64,000 nt of DNA, from contig CAJQOM010000005.1 of assembly GCA_905479985.1 (NCBI GenBank), positions 54,844 through 118,843 on the forward strand, given 5' to 3'. The translations under genes were made by a program, and so were the position numbers. The stretch is from an uncultured Gammaproteobacteria bacterium. Its GTDB lineage: Bacteria; Pseudomonadota; Gammaproteobacteria; Nitrosococcales; Methylophagaceae. This document shows, one piece after another, positions 1 through 9,644 of the stretch. Positions within the stretch are counted from its first letter, which is position 1. The number at the start of each line of letters is the position of its first letter. The notes beneath the pieces are model-generated. The model did not search any database. It was not told the origin of the DNA and saw only the letters and a list, made by a program, of their open reading frames with translations.

Positions 1-1558
1 CATAGCCAGCACCAGTCCCCATTAAACCGTAGAGTGTTATCGACTTATGCGGCTCTACCGCCCTCCCCACTGCAATAGCGACTTCAAAGCTATGCTTCTT
101 TTTCAGGTCTTTGTCATAGCTCCTTAGTATCCCTAAATGAAAGCGGCCAGATAGCCCTCCTAATATTGGATCATAAGGAATAATCGACTGTGCTTTATAT
201 AATGGCAGCTTATCTAAAATAATTCTGTCGCTATTTGCCAATATTGAAATGGCCCCTAGCTGTAACTCATTCTCACTAAAATATTGCCGGTTATCGTCAT
301 CTAAGTCATGGGAAGTTGGAAGATAAGAAAACGTGCTAAATAATTTACCTTGTTCATGAACAACACCCATTGCCCATTGAGAGTCTGGCGGCGTTTTAGT
401 GGGAATTTTAAAGTCTGATATGTCGACACTATAGCTATTTTTCAACTGTTCCGAGGCTAATTGTAACGCTGACATTCTGTCTTGGTATTTTTCTTGTGCT
501 ATTTTCTCTGATTTTCTTATGATTGAGAGATATTTCTTTGTTAATTCAATAACAACAAATCTTTGCTTTTCATTTTTTATCTCCTGCACTCGCTCTACCT
601 TCCCATCGGCTATAAAGTGCCTCGCGATGCTTTTTAAATGAGGCTTCGCTGCTTCACCTAACATTCTCGCTTCCCACTGCTCAGAAGATAACACTCTCGC
701 GGCCGCTACAACGCCTGTCTTATTAACCCTTTTAACAACATCTATCGGTGTAATATTGTCTATTTTTTCAGGTAATAATTCTGGTTTTGCTACTGCTAAA
801 ATAAAATTGGTGAGTGTCGCGCAGTTATAAGTGTGGAAAAAGTAATCTAATGACGCTTGTTTCAACTCCCATAAATGGAGCATCAGCAGTTGTTTTTCAT
901 CCTTATTTAACTGCAGATCATATTCCCAAACATTACGTCCTTCATCATTCAAATATAAATTAAGCTTTTCGCTATAGGTGCTTAGAGCAAAAATGCCTTT
1001 CTTACCTGTCACCAGACTTTCAAACATAATTTTAGGGACATTAACCCCTGTAACATCAGTATAAAAAGAAATCGCATATTCTCGATACTGAGATTGGCTA
1101 TCTAAGCCTGATAGTTTGATTAATATATGGCCCATCATGCTCGATGGACTTGCTAAATTTTCTGATGAGAAAACCAGTGCTACCTTGTCAGTAGGGACTT
1201 TCTCTAAAAACTCTTGTAAGCCAGAACAATAAGACAAATCTGCTTGCGTTGTTCCGAATTTTTTACTTAGCCACAACTGTCGAGCAGGAAAACGGCATAT
1301 GATTGGCGATGCTGTCGGAGCAGAAAGTAAAACTTCTTTCGACGCATCAAACTCACTGTTACTTTTAGAAGAAGAGTGCGAAATTAGAGAGAAACGACTA
1401 TCACGAATGCCGTTATAACCATCAATGCTATGTATTAACGCTTGCCATTGTTTATCATCAGAAGCTGATGGACTCCCATAAACTAAACCAAGCTGTAAAC
1501 AAAAAAGGAAGCCTATAAAAAAGGAAGCCCGTAGGCTTCCTTTGATATTTTGTAACAC
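1..1558 (-). CDS. DUF4105 (Lnb N-terminal-like) exported protein, partial
   Basis: I translated this reading frame by hand; it stays open from a GTG at 1558 to base 1, so the C-terminus lies outside the window (about 519 codons visible). The first 30 or so residues form a signal peptide (basic start, long FFIGFLFCLQLGLV core), so the protein is probably periplasmic or outer-membrane associated. Around residues 145-275 it has DUF4105 hallmarks: a PSSMMGH motif and a later YFFHTYNCAT segment with the conserved Asn-Cys, the presumed catalytic Cys of this NlpC/P60-like family. The function is not established. No ATG fits; an in-frame TAG lies directly upstream, so GTG is the only sensible start. 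It follows the lipoprotein gene by about 10 bp. The start region also encodes the terminator hairpin at 1511-1544, which is odd. Confidence 0.8.
   Translation of the reverse strand, partial: MLQNIKGSLRASFFIGFLFCLQLGLVYGSPSASDDKQWQALIHSIDGYNGIRDSRFSLISHSSSKSNSEFDASKEVLLSAPTASPIICRFPARQLWLSKKFGTTQADLSYCSGLQEFLEKVPTDKVALVFSSENLASPSSMMGHILIKLSGLDSQSQYREYAISFYTDVTGVNVPKIMFESLVTGKKGIFALSTYSEKLNLYLNDEGRNVWEYDLQLNKDEKQLLMLHLWELKQASLDYFFHTYNCATLTNFILAVAKPELLPEKIDNITPIDVVKRVNKTGVVAAARVLSSEQWEARMLGEAAKPHLKSIARHFIADGKVERVQEIKNEKQRFVVIELTKKYLSIIRKSEKIAQEKYQDRMSALQLASEQLKNSYSVDISDFKIPTKTPPDSQWAMGVVHEQGKLFSTFSYLPTSHDLDDDNRQYFSENELQLGAISILANSDRIILDKLPLYKAQSIIPYDPILGGLSGRFHLGILRSYDKDLKKKHSFEVAIAVGRAVEPHKSITLYGLMGTGAGY
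1511..1544 (-). terminator. Intrinsic terminator after the lipoprotein gene, inside the DUF4105 start
   Basis: On the minus strand a GGAAGCC/GGCTTCC stem with a 4-base loop is followed by a run of six T. It sits just after the lipoprotein stop at 1569 but within the first codons of the DUF4105 gene, so it may attenuate read-through into that gene. Confidence 0.7.
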
Positions 1559-1568
1559 GAACTAAATA

Positions 1569-1943
1569 CTATTTACCATGACAACTAATATGAATCGTAT
1601 CATCATAACGCCACATTTTTTCAGTTGTGTAATCCGTTGTTGAACCAAAAGCACCACCAGATAAGATATTGACCCAGAATGCTGTATCAACTTCTTTATT
1701 CGCAACAGTTGTTTCAGTACACCCTGCTGTGCTGACGTGAATTATTTTATCTGCTTGAGCTCTTTTTACTGTCACTACGCCAGGCGCATTGAATGGCACG
1801 CCATCAATTGTACCTTCAATTTTTTGGCCATTAGAACTTACAATATTAACGTTTTGTGTTTCTTCGTTAAGAATAGAAGCACACGCTGATAAACCAAGTA
1901 CTAAACTACCAACAACTAATGAACGGACGAACTTAATCTTCAT
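1569..1943 (-). CDS. Small outer-membrane-type lipoprotein
   Basis: The 124-residue product begins with a lipoprotein signal (MKIKFVRSLVVGSLVLGLSAC); the lipobox is LSAC with the acylated Cys at residue 21. The next residue is Ala, not Asp, so the outer membrane is the likely destination. The mature part ends in a WRYDDTIHISCHGK segment. I recall similar small lipoproteins with a VDTAFWVNILSGGAFGSTTDY block in Acinetobacter and related bacteria, but know no assigned role. It lies immediately upstream of the DUF4105 gene on the same strand, so the two may be linked functionally. A ribosome-binding-like AAGGATC precedes the ATG. Confidence 0.8.
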   Translation of the reverse strand: MKIKFVRSLVVGSLVLGLSACASILNEETQNVNIVSSNGQKIEGTIDGVPFNAPGVVTVKRAQADKIIHVSTAGCTETTVANKEVDTAFWVNILSGGAFGSTTDYTTEKMWRYDDTIHISCHGK

Positions 1944-2063
1944 AAAGATCCTTCTTATTTATTATTATTTAAAGCGGCGAACTTTATCATAAATAAAGAC
2001 TGTAAACTAGAAATATGTCTCAAAAAGTTTACATTTTTGGCTATTTCGAAAAAATAGCTTCTG

Positions 2064-3194
2064 TTACCCTGTCACCACCAAATTATCGCGGTGAATGAGC
2101 TCTGGTTCATCGACATAGCCTAGAATAGCTTCAATATCATTACTTGAACTGCCCATGATTTTTTTAGCTTCATCAGCATTGTAATTAACAAGACCTCGGG
2201 CGATTTCTTGACCTGACAGATCGTGACAAATTACGAGCTCACCCCGGGTAAATTTTCCCTGAACCTCTTTAACTCCCACAGATAAGATACTTTTACCTTG
2301 CTGTTTTACGACATTAACCGCGCCTGCATCTAAAGTGATAATGCCCTTTGGTTTTAAATGTCCTACTAGCCATTGCTGGCGTGCTGTCATTGGTTCGTTA
2401 TCAGCCCAGAGTAAGGTACCGACTGTCTCACCACGAGATAGCTTTTGTAAATTATCAGCTTGTTTGCCAGATAAGATCACGGTGGTTGCCCCTGAACGTG
2501 CAGCACGACGCGCAGCCAATAGCTTAGTCGCCATCCCGCCTCGACCTAGTTCACCTTTGCTTTCACCTGCCATGCCATCTAGCTCAGGATTATTGGCAGC
2601 AGAAGCGGTAATTAATTGCGCTTCTGGGTTCTGACGTGGATCGGCTTCAAATAGGCCGTCTTGATCTGTCAAAATTACCAGCACATCAGCTTCGACTAAA
2701 TTAGCGGTCATCGCGGCTAAGGTATCATTATCACCAAAACGGATTTCTTCTGTCGCAATGGTGTCATTTTCATTCACCACGGGTAATACATTCAATTCCA
2801 ATAAGCTATGTAGCGTGCTACGCGCATTAAGATGGCGACCACGCTCGGAAAGATCTGAATGTGTCAGTAAAATCTGTGCAGTATGAATATTATGTTGCTT
2901 ACAGGCAGCTGAATAAGCTTGAATTAGCCCCATTTGGCCCACACTGGCGGCAGATTGTAATAAATGTAAGGCATGCGGCCGTTTAGTCCAACCGAGTTGT
3001 TGCATTCCTGCCGCTACCGAGCCGGATGTCACTAAAACAACTTCCTTGCCTTGTGCACGCAATGTGGCGATTTCACCGCTTAACCATCGCACACGCTCAA
3101 TATCTAAACCATCGCCCACACGCGTCAACAGCGCGCTGCCAATTTTGATGACCCAACGTTTTGTATCGACAAGTTGTTGGTGGGTGTTTGCCAC
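2064..3194 (-). CDS. proB: Glutamate 5-kinase
   Basis: ProB phosphorylates glutamate to gamma-glutamyl phosphate, the first step of proline synthesis, in the cytoplasm. The 376-residue product has the full two-domain layout: an amino-acid-kinase domain with KIGSALLT near residue 17, VTSGSVAAG at 55-63, NENDT at 141-145 and GDNDTLA at 154-160, then a C-terminal PUA domain from about residue 277. The length matches the family. The start is a GTG preceded by AGAGGA at good spacing, two bases after the obgE stop, so the two genes are translationally close and probably co-transcribed. The obgE-proB order is common in gammaproteobacteria. Confidence 0.97.
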   Translation of the reverse strand: MANTHQQLVDTKRWVIKIGSALLTRVGDGLDIERVRWLSGEIATLRAQGKEVVLVTSGSVAAGMQQLGWTKRPHALHLLQSAASVGQMGLIQAYSAACKQHNIHTAQILLTHSDLSERGRHLNARSTLHSLLELNVLPVVNENDTIATEEIRFGDNDTLAAMTANLVEADVLVILTDQDGLFEADPRQNPEAQLITASAANNPELDGMAGESKGELGRGGMATKLLAARRAARSGATTVILSGKQADNLQKLSRGETVGTLLWADNEPMTARQQWLVGHLKPKGIITLDAGAVNVVKQQGKSILSVGVKEVQGKFTRGELVICHDLSGQEIARGLVNYNADEAKKIMGSSSNDIEAILGYVDEPELIHRDNLVVTG

Positions 3195-3196
3195 GG

Positions 3197-4297
<1,101 letters not shown>

Positions 4298-4337
4298 CTA
4301 CGATTCAAAATAGCCATTTTTAATCGTAAAGTCCAGA

Positions 4338-4368
4338 AACAAAAAAGCCCCGCGTTGGCAGGGCTCTT
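4338..4368 (-). terminator. Intrinsic terminator after rpmA
   Basis: On the minus strand an AGCCC/GGGCT stem with a loop of about ten bases is followed by six T. It should end most rplU-rpmA transcripts and reduce expression of obgE-proB. Confidence 0.8.
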
Positions 4369-4404
4369 TAGTCGTTTGCCCTCAGTTAGGGCTAACCAAA
4401 TGCT

Positions 4405-4665
4405 TTAGTCAGCAGCAACAACGCTTACGAACATGCGGTTTTTCGGGCCTTTCTTTTCAAAAAGAACACGACCTGCTGCTTTTGCAAATAATGTGTGATC
4501 TTTACCAAGACCTACATTCAAACCTGCGTGGTAACGTGTGCCGCGTTGGCGAATTAAAATATTACCGCCATCGACAGCTTCGCCACCGTAACGTTTTACG
4601 CCAAGACGTTTCGATTCCGAATCACGTCCGTTTCTAGTACTACCACCTGCTTTCTTATGAGCCAT
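4405..4665 (-). CDS. rpmA: 50S ribosomal protein L27
   Basis: L27 is a component of the large ribosomal subunit near the peptidyl-transferase centre. The 86-residue product has the typical start [20 protein letters not shown] and the conserved [11 protein letters not shown] and [16 protein letters not shown] blocks. The length is normal and there is no N-terminal cleaved extension as in Firmicutes. It lies 27 bases after rplU on the same strand and is followed by an intrinsic terminator. Confidence 0.98.
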   Translation of the reverse strand: MAHKKAGGSTRNGRDSESKRLGVKRYGGEAVDGGNILIRQRGTRYHAGLNVGLGKDHTLFAKAAGRVLFEKKGPKNRMFVSVVAAD

Positions 4666-4692
4666 CTCTAAATCCTCTTGTAACGTGTAATC

Positions 4693-5004
4693 TTAGGCTG
4701 AGATGCCTGTGATTTCGATTTCGGTGAAAGACTGACGATGCCCCATCTGTTTACGATAGTGCTTACGACGGTTGAATTTGATGATTTTAACTTTCGCGCC
4801 ACGGCCATTCGCAGCAACTGTTGCTGTGACTTTCGCGCCTTCTAAGTAAGGTGCGCCGATTTTGACATCATCACCTTCACCGACCATTAAAACTTTATCA
4901 AGTTCAATTGTATCACCGGTTTCAGCTGACAATTTCTCAACACGGAGCTTCTCGCCCTCTTTAACTCGGTACTGTTTTCCGCCCGTCGCGACAATAGCGT
5001 ACAT
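4693..5004 (-). CDS. rplU: 50S ribosomal protein L21
   Basis: L21 binds 23S rRNA in the large subunit. The sequence [14 protein letters not shown] followed by [12 protein letters not shown], and the C-terminal [12 protein letters not shown] segment, are diagnostic. An in-frame TTG at 5016 would add four residues, but those codons contain the Shine-Dalgarno sequence GGAGA placed well for the ATG at 5004, and the family starts with MYA, so 5004 is chosen. It leads the rplU-rpmA pair and is divergent from ispB. Confidence 0.97.
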   Translation of the reverse strand: MYAIVATGGKQYRVKEGEKLRVEKLSAETGDTIELDKVLMVGEGDDVKIGAPYLEGAKVTATVAANGRGAKVKIIKFNRRKHYRKQMGHRQSFTEIEITGISA

Positions 5005-5056
5005 CGCTGTCTCCAAAAATTAAGTTATTGCTAGATAGTCCAGCAAAAGACCGGCA

Positions 5057-5085
5057 ATTTTAGCGTCTTTCATGAGATAGATCAA
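5057..5085 (-). promoter_or_regulatory. Probable sigma-70 promoter of rplU-rpmA
   Basis: Minus-strand TTGATC and TAAAAT hexamers are separated by 17 bases and lie about 55 bases upstream of the rplU start. This is a good match to the vegetative consensus in the rplU/ispB divergent region. Confidence 0.6.
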
Positions 5086-5172
5086 ACCTTAATCAAAATA
5101 TTTGCGATCTGCTGTCTTGCATGAGAAAGTAGCGGCATTTCCAGACGACTATTATAGGCAGATTTACGCTCC

Positions 5173-6141
5173 GTGGATATTCAATCCATCTATTCCCTAA
5201 TCGAAGATGATATGGCAGCTGTCGACGCGATGATTCATTTGCGATTGCAGTCTGATGTTGTACTGATTAATCAATTGGGACACTACATTATTAATAGTGG
5301 TGGCAAACGCCTGCGGCCTGCTTTAGCGATTTTGAGTGCGCGTGCCTGCGGTTATCAAGGCGAGCAACATGCCAATCTCGCGACGATTATTGAGTTTATT
5401 CATACTGCAACCTTATTACATGATGATGTCGTGGATGGTTCGGACATGCGACGCGGCAAAGAAACCGCTAATAATCTCTGGGGCAATGAAGCAAGCGTGT
5501 TAGTCGGTGATTTTCTCTACACTCGCTCATTCGAGATGATGGTTGAGATGCACTCCATGCCGTTAATGAAGATTCTGTCTCATACCACCAACATTATTGC
5601 TGAAGGTGAAGTCTTACAGCTGCTCAATTGCAATGACCCAGACACCAGTGAAGCCGCTTATCTCGAAGTCATTCATCATAAAACGGCCAAACTGTTTGAG
5701 GCTGCTGGACAGCTAGGCGCCGTTATTAGCGGCTCTGATGCAGAGACCGAACAAGCGATGGCACAATATGCCATGCATTTGGGCAGTGCCTTCCAATTAG
5801 TGGATGACTTGTTAGATTACAGCGAGTCCAGTGATACCATTGGCAAAAATATTGGTGATGATTTAGCGGAAGGCAAACCGACTTTGCCGTTGATTTATGC
5901 CATGCAACATGGTGATGAGACACAAAGACAAGTCATTCGTCATGCGATTGAACACGGCGAGCGTGACCGTATTGATGACATCATTACAATTATCAATGAT
6001 ACCGGTGCGATTAACTATACTTCTCAAGCGGCTTTAAAAGAGGCGGAGCTTGCTAAGTCTGCTTTGGCGATGCTGCCTAGTTCAGTTTATAAAGATGCCT
6101 TATTATCTTTGGCAGATTTTTCTGTCGAACGTCACTATTAA
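5173..6141 (+). CDS. ispB: Octaprenyl (polyprenyl) diphosphate synthase
   Basis: IspB elongates farnesyl diphosphate with isopentenyl diphosphate to make the quinone side chain. The 322-residue protein has both Asp-rich motifs, DDVVD at 84-88 and DDLLD near 214, plus the GGKRLRP motif near 43. The GTG start at 5173 gives an N-terminus that aligns with E. coli IspB (DMAAVDAMI versus DMAGVNAAI), so it is preferred over internal Mets. It is divergent from rplU as in E. coli and heads an isoprenoid gene cluster with hpnD and hpnE downstream. The final chain length (C40 or other) cannot be read from the sequence. Confidence 0.95.
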   Translation: MDIQSIYSLIEDDMAAVDAMIHLRLQSDVVLINQLGHYIINSGGKRLRPALAILSARACGYQGEQHANLATIIEFIHTATLLHDDVVDGSDMRRGKETANNLWGNEASVLVGDFLYTRSFEMMVEMHSMPLMKILSHTTNIIAEGEVLQLLNCNDPDTSEAAYLEVIHHKTAKLFEAAGQLGAVISGSDAETEQAMAQYAMHLGSAFQLVDDLLDYSESSDTIGKNIGDDLAEGKPTLPLIYAMQHGDETQRQVIRHAIEHGERDRIDDIITIINDTGAINYTSQAALKEAELAKSALAMLPSSVYKDALLSLADFSVERHY

Positions 6142-6196
6142 AGTTAGAATAAAAACCGTTCGGATTGGCGACTTTAATCATTTGGTCACTTAAAAT

Positions 6197-6496
6197 ATGT
6201 CAGATTTTTATCAGTACCATTTATTTTTCTGCACGCATGAACGCGAAGACAAAGTGCATTGTCAAGAACATGATGCGGTGTCACTTCGTAATTACGCCAA
6301 GCAACGTGTCAAAGATCTTAAGCTCAAGAAAGTCCGCGTTAATAATTCTGGCTGTCTAAACCGCTGTGCCCTTGGGCCGATGTTAGTGGTTTATCCAGAA
6401 GGTATCTGGTATCAATATAAAACGACCGATGATATTGATGAAATCATCGAAAGCCATGTTATACAAGGCAAAGTCGTGGAAAGACTGCAACGATGA
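6197..6496 (+). CDS. Thioredoxin-like [2Fe-2S] ferredoxin family protein
   Basis: This 99-residue protein belongs to the thioredoxin-fold (Shethna-type) [2Fe-2S] ferredoxin-like family. The candidate cluster ligands are Cys12, Cys22, Cys53 and Cys57, the latter in a CLNRCALGP motif followed by LVVYPEG, which is characteristic. It is soluble and presumably carries electrons, but its partner is unknown. The stop overlaps the start of hpnD (ATGA arrangement), which implies co-translation and perhaps a redox role in squalene or carotenoid formation. That link is inference only. Confidence 0.85.
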   Translation: MSDFYQYHLFFCTHEREDKVHCQEHDAVSLRNYAKQRVKDLKLKKVRVNNSGCLNRCALGPMLVVYPEGIWYQYKTTDDIDEIIESHVIQGKVVERLQR

Positions 6497-7350
6497 GTCC
6501 AGACGAGTACTGCCAAAATAAAACGGCCGAAAGCGGCTCAAGCTTTTATTACAGCTTTTTATTTTTGTCAGAACCGCAACGTCAAGCCATTACTGCCTTA
6601 TATGCTTTTTGTCGTGAAGTCGATGATATTGTTGATGAGGTACATGAAGAAGACATTGCGCGTACCAAGTTAGATTGGTGGCGGCAGGAAATAGACCGCG
6701 TATATGCTGGCAATGCAACACATCCTATTGGCAAGGCGCTAACGACAGCCGTTTCACGCTATGATTTACAGCAAGCCTATTTAATGGAAGTTATTGACGG
6801 CATGACGATGGATTTAACGCAATTTAGCTATCCAGACTTCACGCAGCTTACTTTATATTGTCATCGTGTTGCCGGGGTTGTCGGCTTATTATCCGCTGAA
6901 ATTTTTGGCTACCAAGCCCGGGATACTTTGCGCTACGCAGAAAGTTTGGGGATGGCCATGCAATTGACCAATATTATTCGCGATGTCCGAGAAGATGCCG
7001 AACGTGGTCGACTCTATTTACCACAAGATGAAATGACACAATATAATGTCGATGTCGATGCTGTTTTGGCTTTAAAAAGTAGCCCCGAACTCACAGCCTT
7101 GCTTCAATTTCAGACTGAACGGGCCCAACACTATTATCAAAAAGCCATGACAATGCTGCCAGACTGCGATCGTTACACCCAGCGAACTGGCTTAATTATG
7201 GCAAATATTTACCAAGCCACTTTGCAGGAAATCGCGAATGATGACTTCCAAGTTATGCAACATCGCGTTTCTTTGACACCTTTACGTAAATTTTGGATTG
7301 CCTGGACAACCGCACGTGAACAGAAACGTTGGCGGGAGAAAGCAGCATGA
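6493..7350 (+). CDS. hpnD: Presqualene diphosphate synthase HpnD
   Basis: HpnD joins two farnesyl diphosphates into presqualene diphosphate, the first step of the bacterial HpnCDE squalene route. The N-terminus MSPDEYCQNKTAESGSSFYY is highly typical of HpnD. The two Asp-rich metal sites are DDIVDE at 44-49 and DVREDAERGRLYLP near 157. The length of 285 residues is normal. It overlaps the ferredoxin-like gene upstream and hpnE downstream, both by four bases, so all three should be one operon. HpnC, normally needed to convert the intermediate to hydroxysqualene, is not in the window. The product may feed hopanoids or C30 carotenoids. Confidence 0.92.
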   Translation: MSPDEYCQNKTAESGSSFYYSFLFLSEPQRQAITALYAFCREVDDIVDEVHEEDIARTKLDWWRQEIDRVYAGNATHPIGKALTTAVSRYDLQQAYLMEVIDGMTMDLTQFSYPDFTQLTLYCHRVAGVVGLLSAEIFGYQARDTLRYAESLGMAMQLTNIIRDVREDAERGRLYLPQDEMTQYNVDVDAVLALKSSPELTALLQFQTERAQHYYQKAMTMLPDCDRYTQRTGLIMANIYQATLQEIANDDFQVMQHRVSLTPLRKFWIAWTTAREQKRWREKAA

Positions 7351-8639
7351 CAACGCTGGTTATTGGTGGTGGCTGGAGTGGACTTGCCGCTGCGATCTCT
7401 CTAATTCAACAGGGACATAATGTCCATTTAGTTGAGTCCGCCAAACAATTTGGTGGACGCGCGCGTAACGTGAGTTGGCAGGGGAAAATGGTTGATAACG
7501 GCCAACATATTATGATTGGGGCTTATGATCATATGCTGGCGATGATGCAATTAGTGGGTGTCGATCCTGAACAAGCCTTTAACCGTTTGCCTATTGATAT
7601 TTCAATGCATAACCCAAATTATTCGACTTTACATTTATCAGGGCAAAGTCGGTTACCTTGGCCTTGGTCTCTAGCTTGGAATGTAGTCAAAAGCGCCGGA
7701 CTCAATAATTTAAAAAGCTTAGTGACATTACAAAAAGACATTCCGCGTTTATTAGCAGGGCAAGACATGACCGTGTTGGCTTGGCTACAACGCGCTAACC
7801 AACCTGAACGTCTTATTGAACAACTCTGGCAACCCCTTTGCCTTGCCACACTCAATACACAGGTGTCTAAGGCGTCGGCCCAGGTTTTAGCCATTGTATT
7901 AAGAGATAGCCTAGGTAAAGACGAGCCGACAGCCGACTTACTTATACCTAAAATCCCACTGGGCGCTTTATTCCCGCAAGCGGCCGCGGATTATATCCTG
8001 CAACAAGGCGGTAAGATCAGCAAACAAACTCGTATTGCAGAAATTGTGACAGAAGAAGGTCAAGTCAGCGGTGCGATCACAACCAATGGCGATTTCATTG
8101 ACAGTGAAAATATTATTTTGGCGACTGGGCCGGATCAAACGGCTCAATTGCTGACCGCCCATTTGCGCTTTCCTCGGCCTAGCCAGATGCCGATTACGAC
8201 GGTTTATTTGCAATACCCACCCCATGTTCGCTTGCCCAAGCCGTTATTAGGCATGACGGGTACGATGAGTCATTGGTTATTTGATCGCAGCGTACAACAT
8301 CCAGGGATGATCGCTGTCGTCATTAGCTCAGATGGACCGCATGAAAAACTATCCAAAGAAGCCTTGGTTGAACATGTTTGTGCTGAGGTGCATCAACTGC
8401 TGCCCGACTTTCCTGAAAAAGCGGATGAGGGGTTTGTTATTCGAGAAAAACGGGCAACGTTCGAATGTACTGTTGAAAACCATCGTGACCGGCCGGAGTG
8501 TGTGACCGCTGTACCGGGCTTATGGTTGACCGGTGATTATATCGCCAATGATTATCCCGCAACATTGGAAGGGGCTATTCGTAATGGAGAACACTGTGCC
8601 CAATTACTGCTTTCGCATTTAACATCAACTGAGCTTTAA
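7347..8639 (+). CDS. hpnE: Hydroxysqualene dehydroxylase HpnE (FAD amine-oxidase fold)
   Basis: HpnE is a flavoenzyme that reduces hydroxysqualene to squalene. The N-terminus carries the dinucleotide-binding motif VIGGGWSGLAAAISL and the following GGRARNVSWQG segment; the C-terminus has the FAD-contacting WLTGDYIANDYPATLEGAIRNG block. An in-frame TTG at 7329 exists, but the ATG at 7347 has a GGGAGAAAG Shine-Dalgarno just upstream and overlaps the hpnD stop as ATGA. The resulting 430 residues fit the family. Phytoene-desaturase-like enzymes are the main alternative, but the hpnD neighbour favours HpnE. Confidence 0.9.
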   Translation: MTTLVIGGGWSGLAAAISLIQQGHNVHLVESAKQFGGRARNVSWQGKMVDNGQHIMIGAYDHMLAMMQLVGVDPEQAFNRLPIDISMHNPNYSTLHLSGQSRLPWPWSLAWNVVKSAGLNNLKSLVTLQKDIPRLLAGQDMTVLAWLQRANQPERLIEQLWQPLCLATLNTQVSKASAQVLAIVLRDSLGKDEPTADLLIPKIPLGALFPQAAADYILQQGGKISKQTRIAEIVTEEGQVSGAITTNGDFIDSENIILATGPDQTAQLLTAHLRFPRPSQMPITTVYLQYPPHVRLPKPLLGMTGTMSHWLFDRSVQHPGMIAVVISSDGPHEKLSKEALVEHVCAEVHQLLPDFPEKADEGFVIREKRATFECTVENHRDRPECVTAVPGLWLTGDYIANDYPATLEGAIRNGEHCAQLLLSHLTSTEL

Positions 8640-8641
8640 AT

Positions 8642-8848
8642 ATGATGACCCGCCTATTGACCCTGTTTTATCTCACTTTCTTTGCTTTATTAACCGCATG
8701 CAGCGGCGAGCACACCGATAAGGTCGAGCCTCTTTCTGAGGAAGGCGGCTTGCCGCAATCTCAGCGCACGCAAGAAGATAGTGCCGCTGGCGTAAAGTTT
8801 AATGCGGAAACCCCGTTCAAATCTTTATCTGATACCGAAAAACAGTAA
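8642..8848 (+). CDS. Small hypothetical lipoprotein
   Basis: This 68-residue product has a short hydrophobic leader ending in a lipobox, LLTAC, with Cys at residue 20, followed by a polar, charged tail without a recognisable domain. It starts two bases after the hpnE stop and ends two bases before the SDR gene, so it is part of the same operon. I do not recognise the family. Small tethered lipoproteins of this type are common and their roles are usually unknown. Confidence 0.65.
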   Translation: MMTRLLTLFYLTFFALLTACSGEHTDKVEPLSEEGGLPQSQRTQEDSAAGVKFNAETPFKSLSDTEKQ

Positions 8849-8850
8849 CC

Positions 8851-9531
8851 ATGACTGACACAACCCTTTCTGATCACGTTGTTTTAGTGACGGGTGCCGC
8901 TAATGGCATTGGTGCTGCCGTTGCTAAAGCTTACGCGGCTTCTGGCGCGACGCTCATTTTGTTAGATAAAGATGTGTCAGGGCTCGAAGCCACTTATGAT
9001 GCCATTTATCCTGCCTATGCAAAACCGGCCATTTATCCTCTCGATTTAAAAGGCGCCGGCGTTAATGATTATGCTGAGATGATCGCCACCATTACATCTC
9101 ACTTTGGCCGTCTAGATACCCTTATTCATTGTGCAGCAACACTTGGTCAGCTGGCCCCCTTTGAACATCAAGATCCACAAGCTTGGGCAGAAACCCTGCA
9201 TATCAATTTAACCGCGCCTTTCTTGCTTACTCAAGCCTGTTTACCTCTGATGAAAAAGCAGACTCAGGCAACGATACTCTTTACGACGGATGAGCATAAA
9301 GATAAAGCCTATTGGTCGGGCTATGGTATTGGCAAAGCGGGTATTGAAGCGCTGGTTAAACAGTTGCAAGATGAGTTTGAGGCCCAAGGCCACATTCAAG
9401 TTCACTGCATCGATCCCGGCCAAGTTCAAAGCCAATTATTCAGTCAGGCATTTCCAGCACTCAATCCCAATGATTTTCCATTACCAGATGCAGCTACATC
9501 ACCTTATTTAGCCAAGCTAAAAGCAAATTAA
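8851..9531 (+). CDS. Short-chain dehydrogenase/reductase (YciK-like)
   Basis: A classical SDR fold of 226 residues: the cofactor motif TGAANGIG is at 14-21, the NAG-like structural motif is replaced by HCAATLG, and the catalytic YxxxK is present as YGIGK. The position 13 residues before the Tyr, normally the catalytic Ser, is Thr here. The sequence resembles the YciK group of oxidoreductases. The substrate is unknown. It is the last gene of the ispB-hpnDE run, with a two-base gap from the lipoprotein gene, but a role in isoprenoid metabolism is not demonstrated. Confidence 0.85.
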   Translation: MTDTTLSDHVVLVTGAANGIGAAVAKAYAASGATLILLDKDVSGLEATYDAIYPAYAKPAIYPLDLKGAGVNDYAEMIATITSHFGRLDTLIHCAATLGQLAPFEHQDPQAWAETLHINLTAPFLLTQACLPLMKKQTQATILFTTDEHKDKAYWSGYGIGKAGIEALVKQLQDEFEAQGHIQVHCIDPGQVQSQLFSQAFPALNPNDFPLPDAATSPYLAKLKAN

Positions 9532-9644
9532 CACCTCGTCAATTCGCTGACGCATAATGATAAACCATTGATATATAATTATATTTTAAGGTTGGCATAG
9601 TTTTAGCTTTAATCCATTCAAATATTGAATTAGGATTAAAGAAA

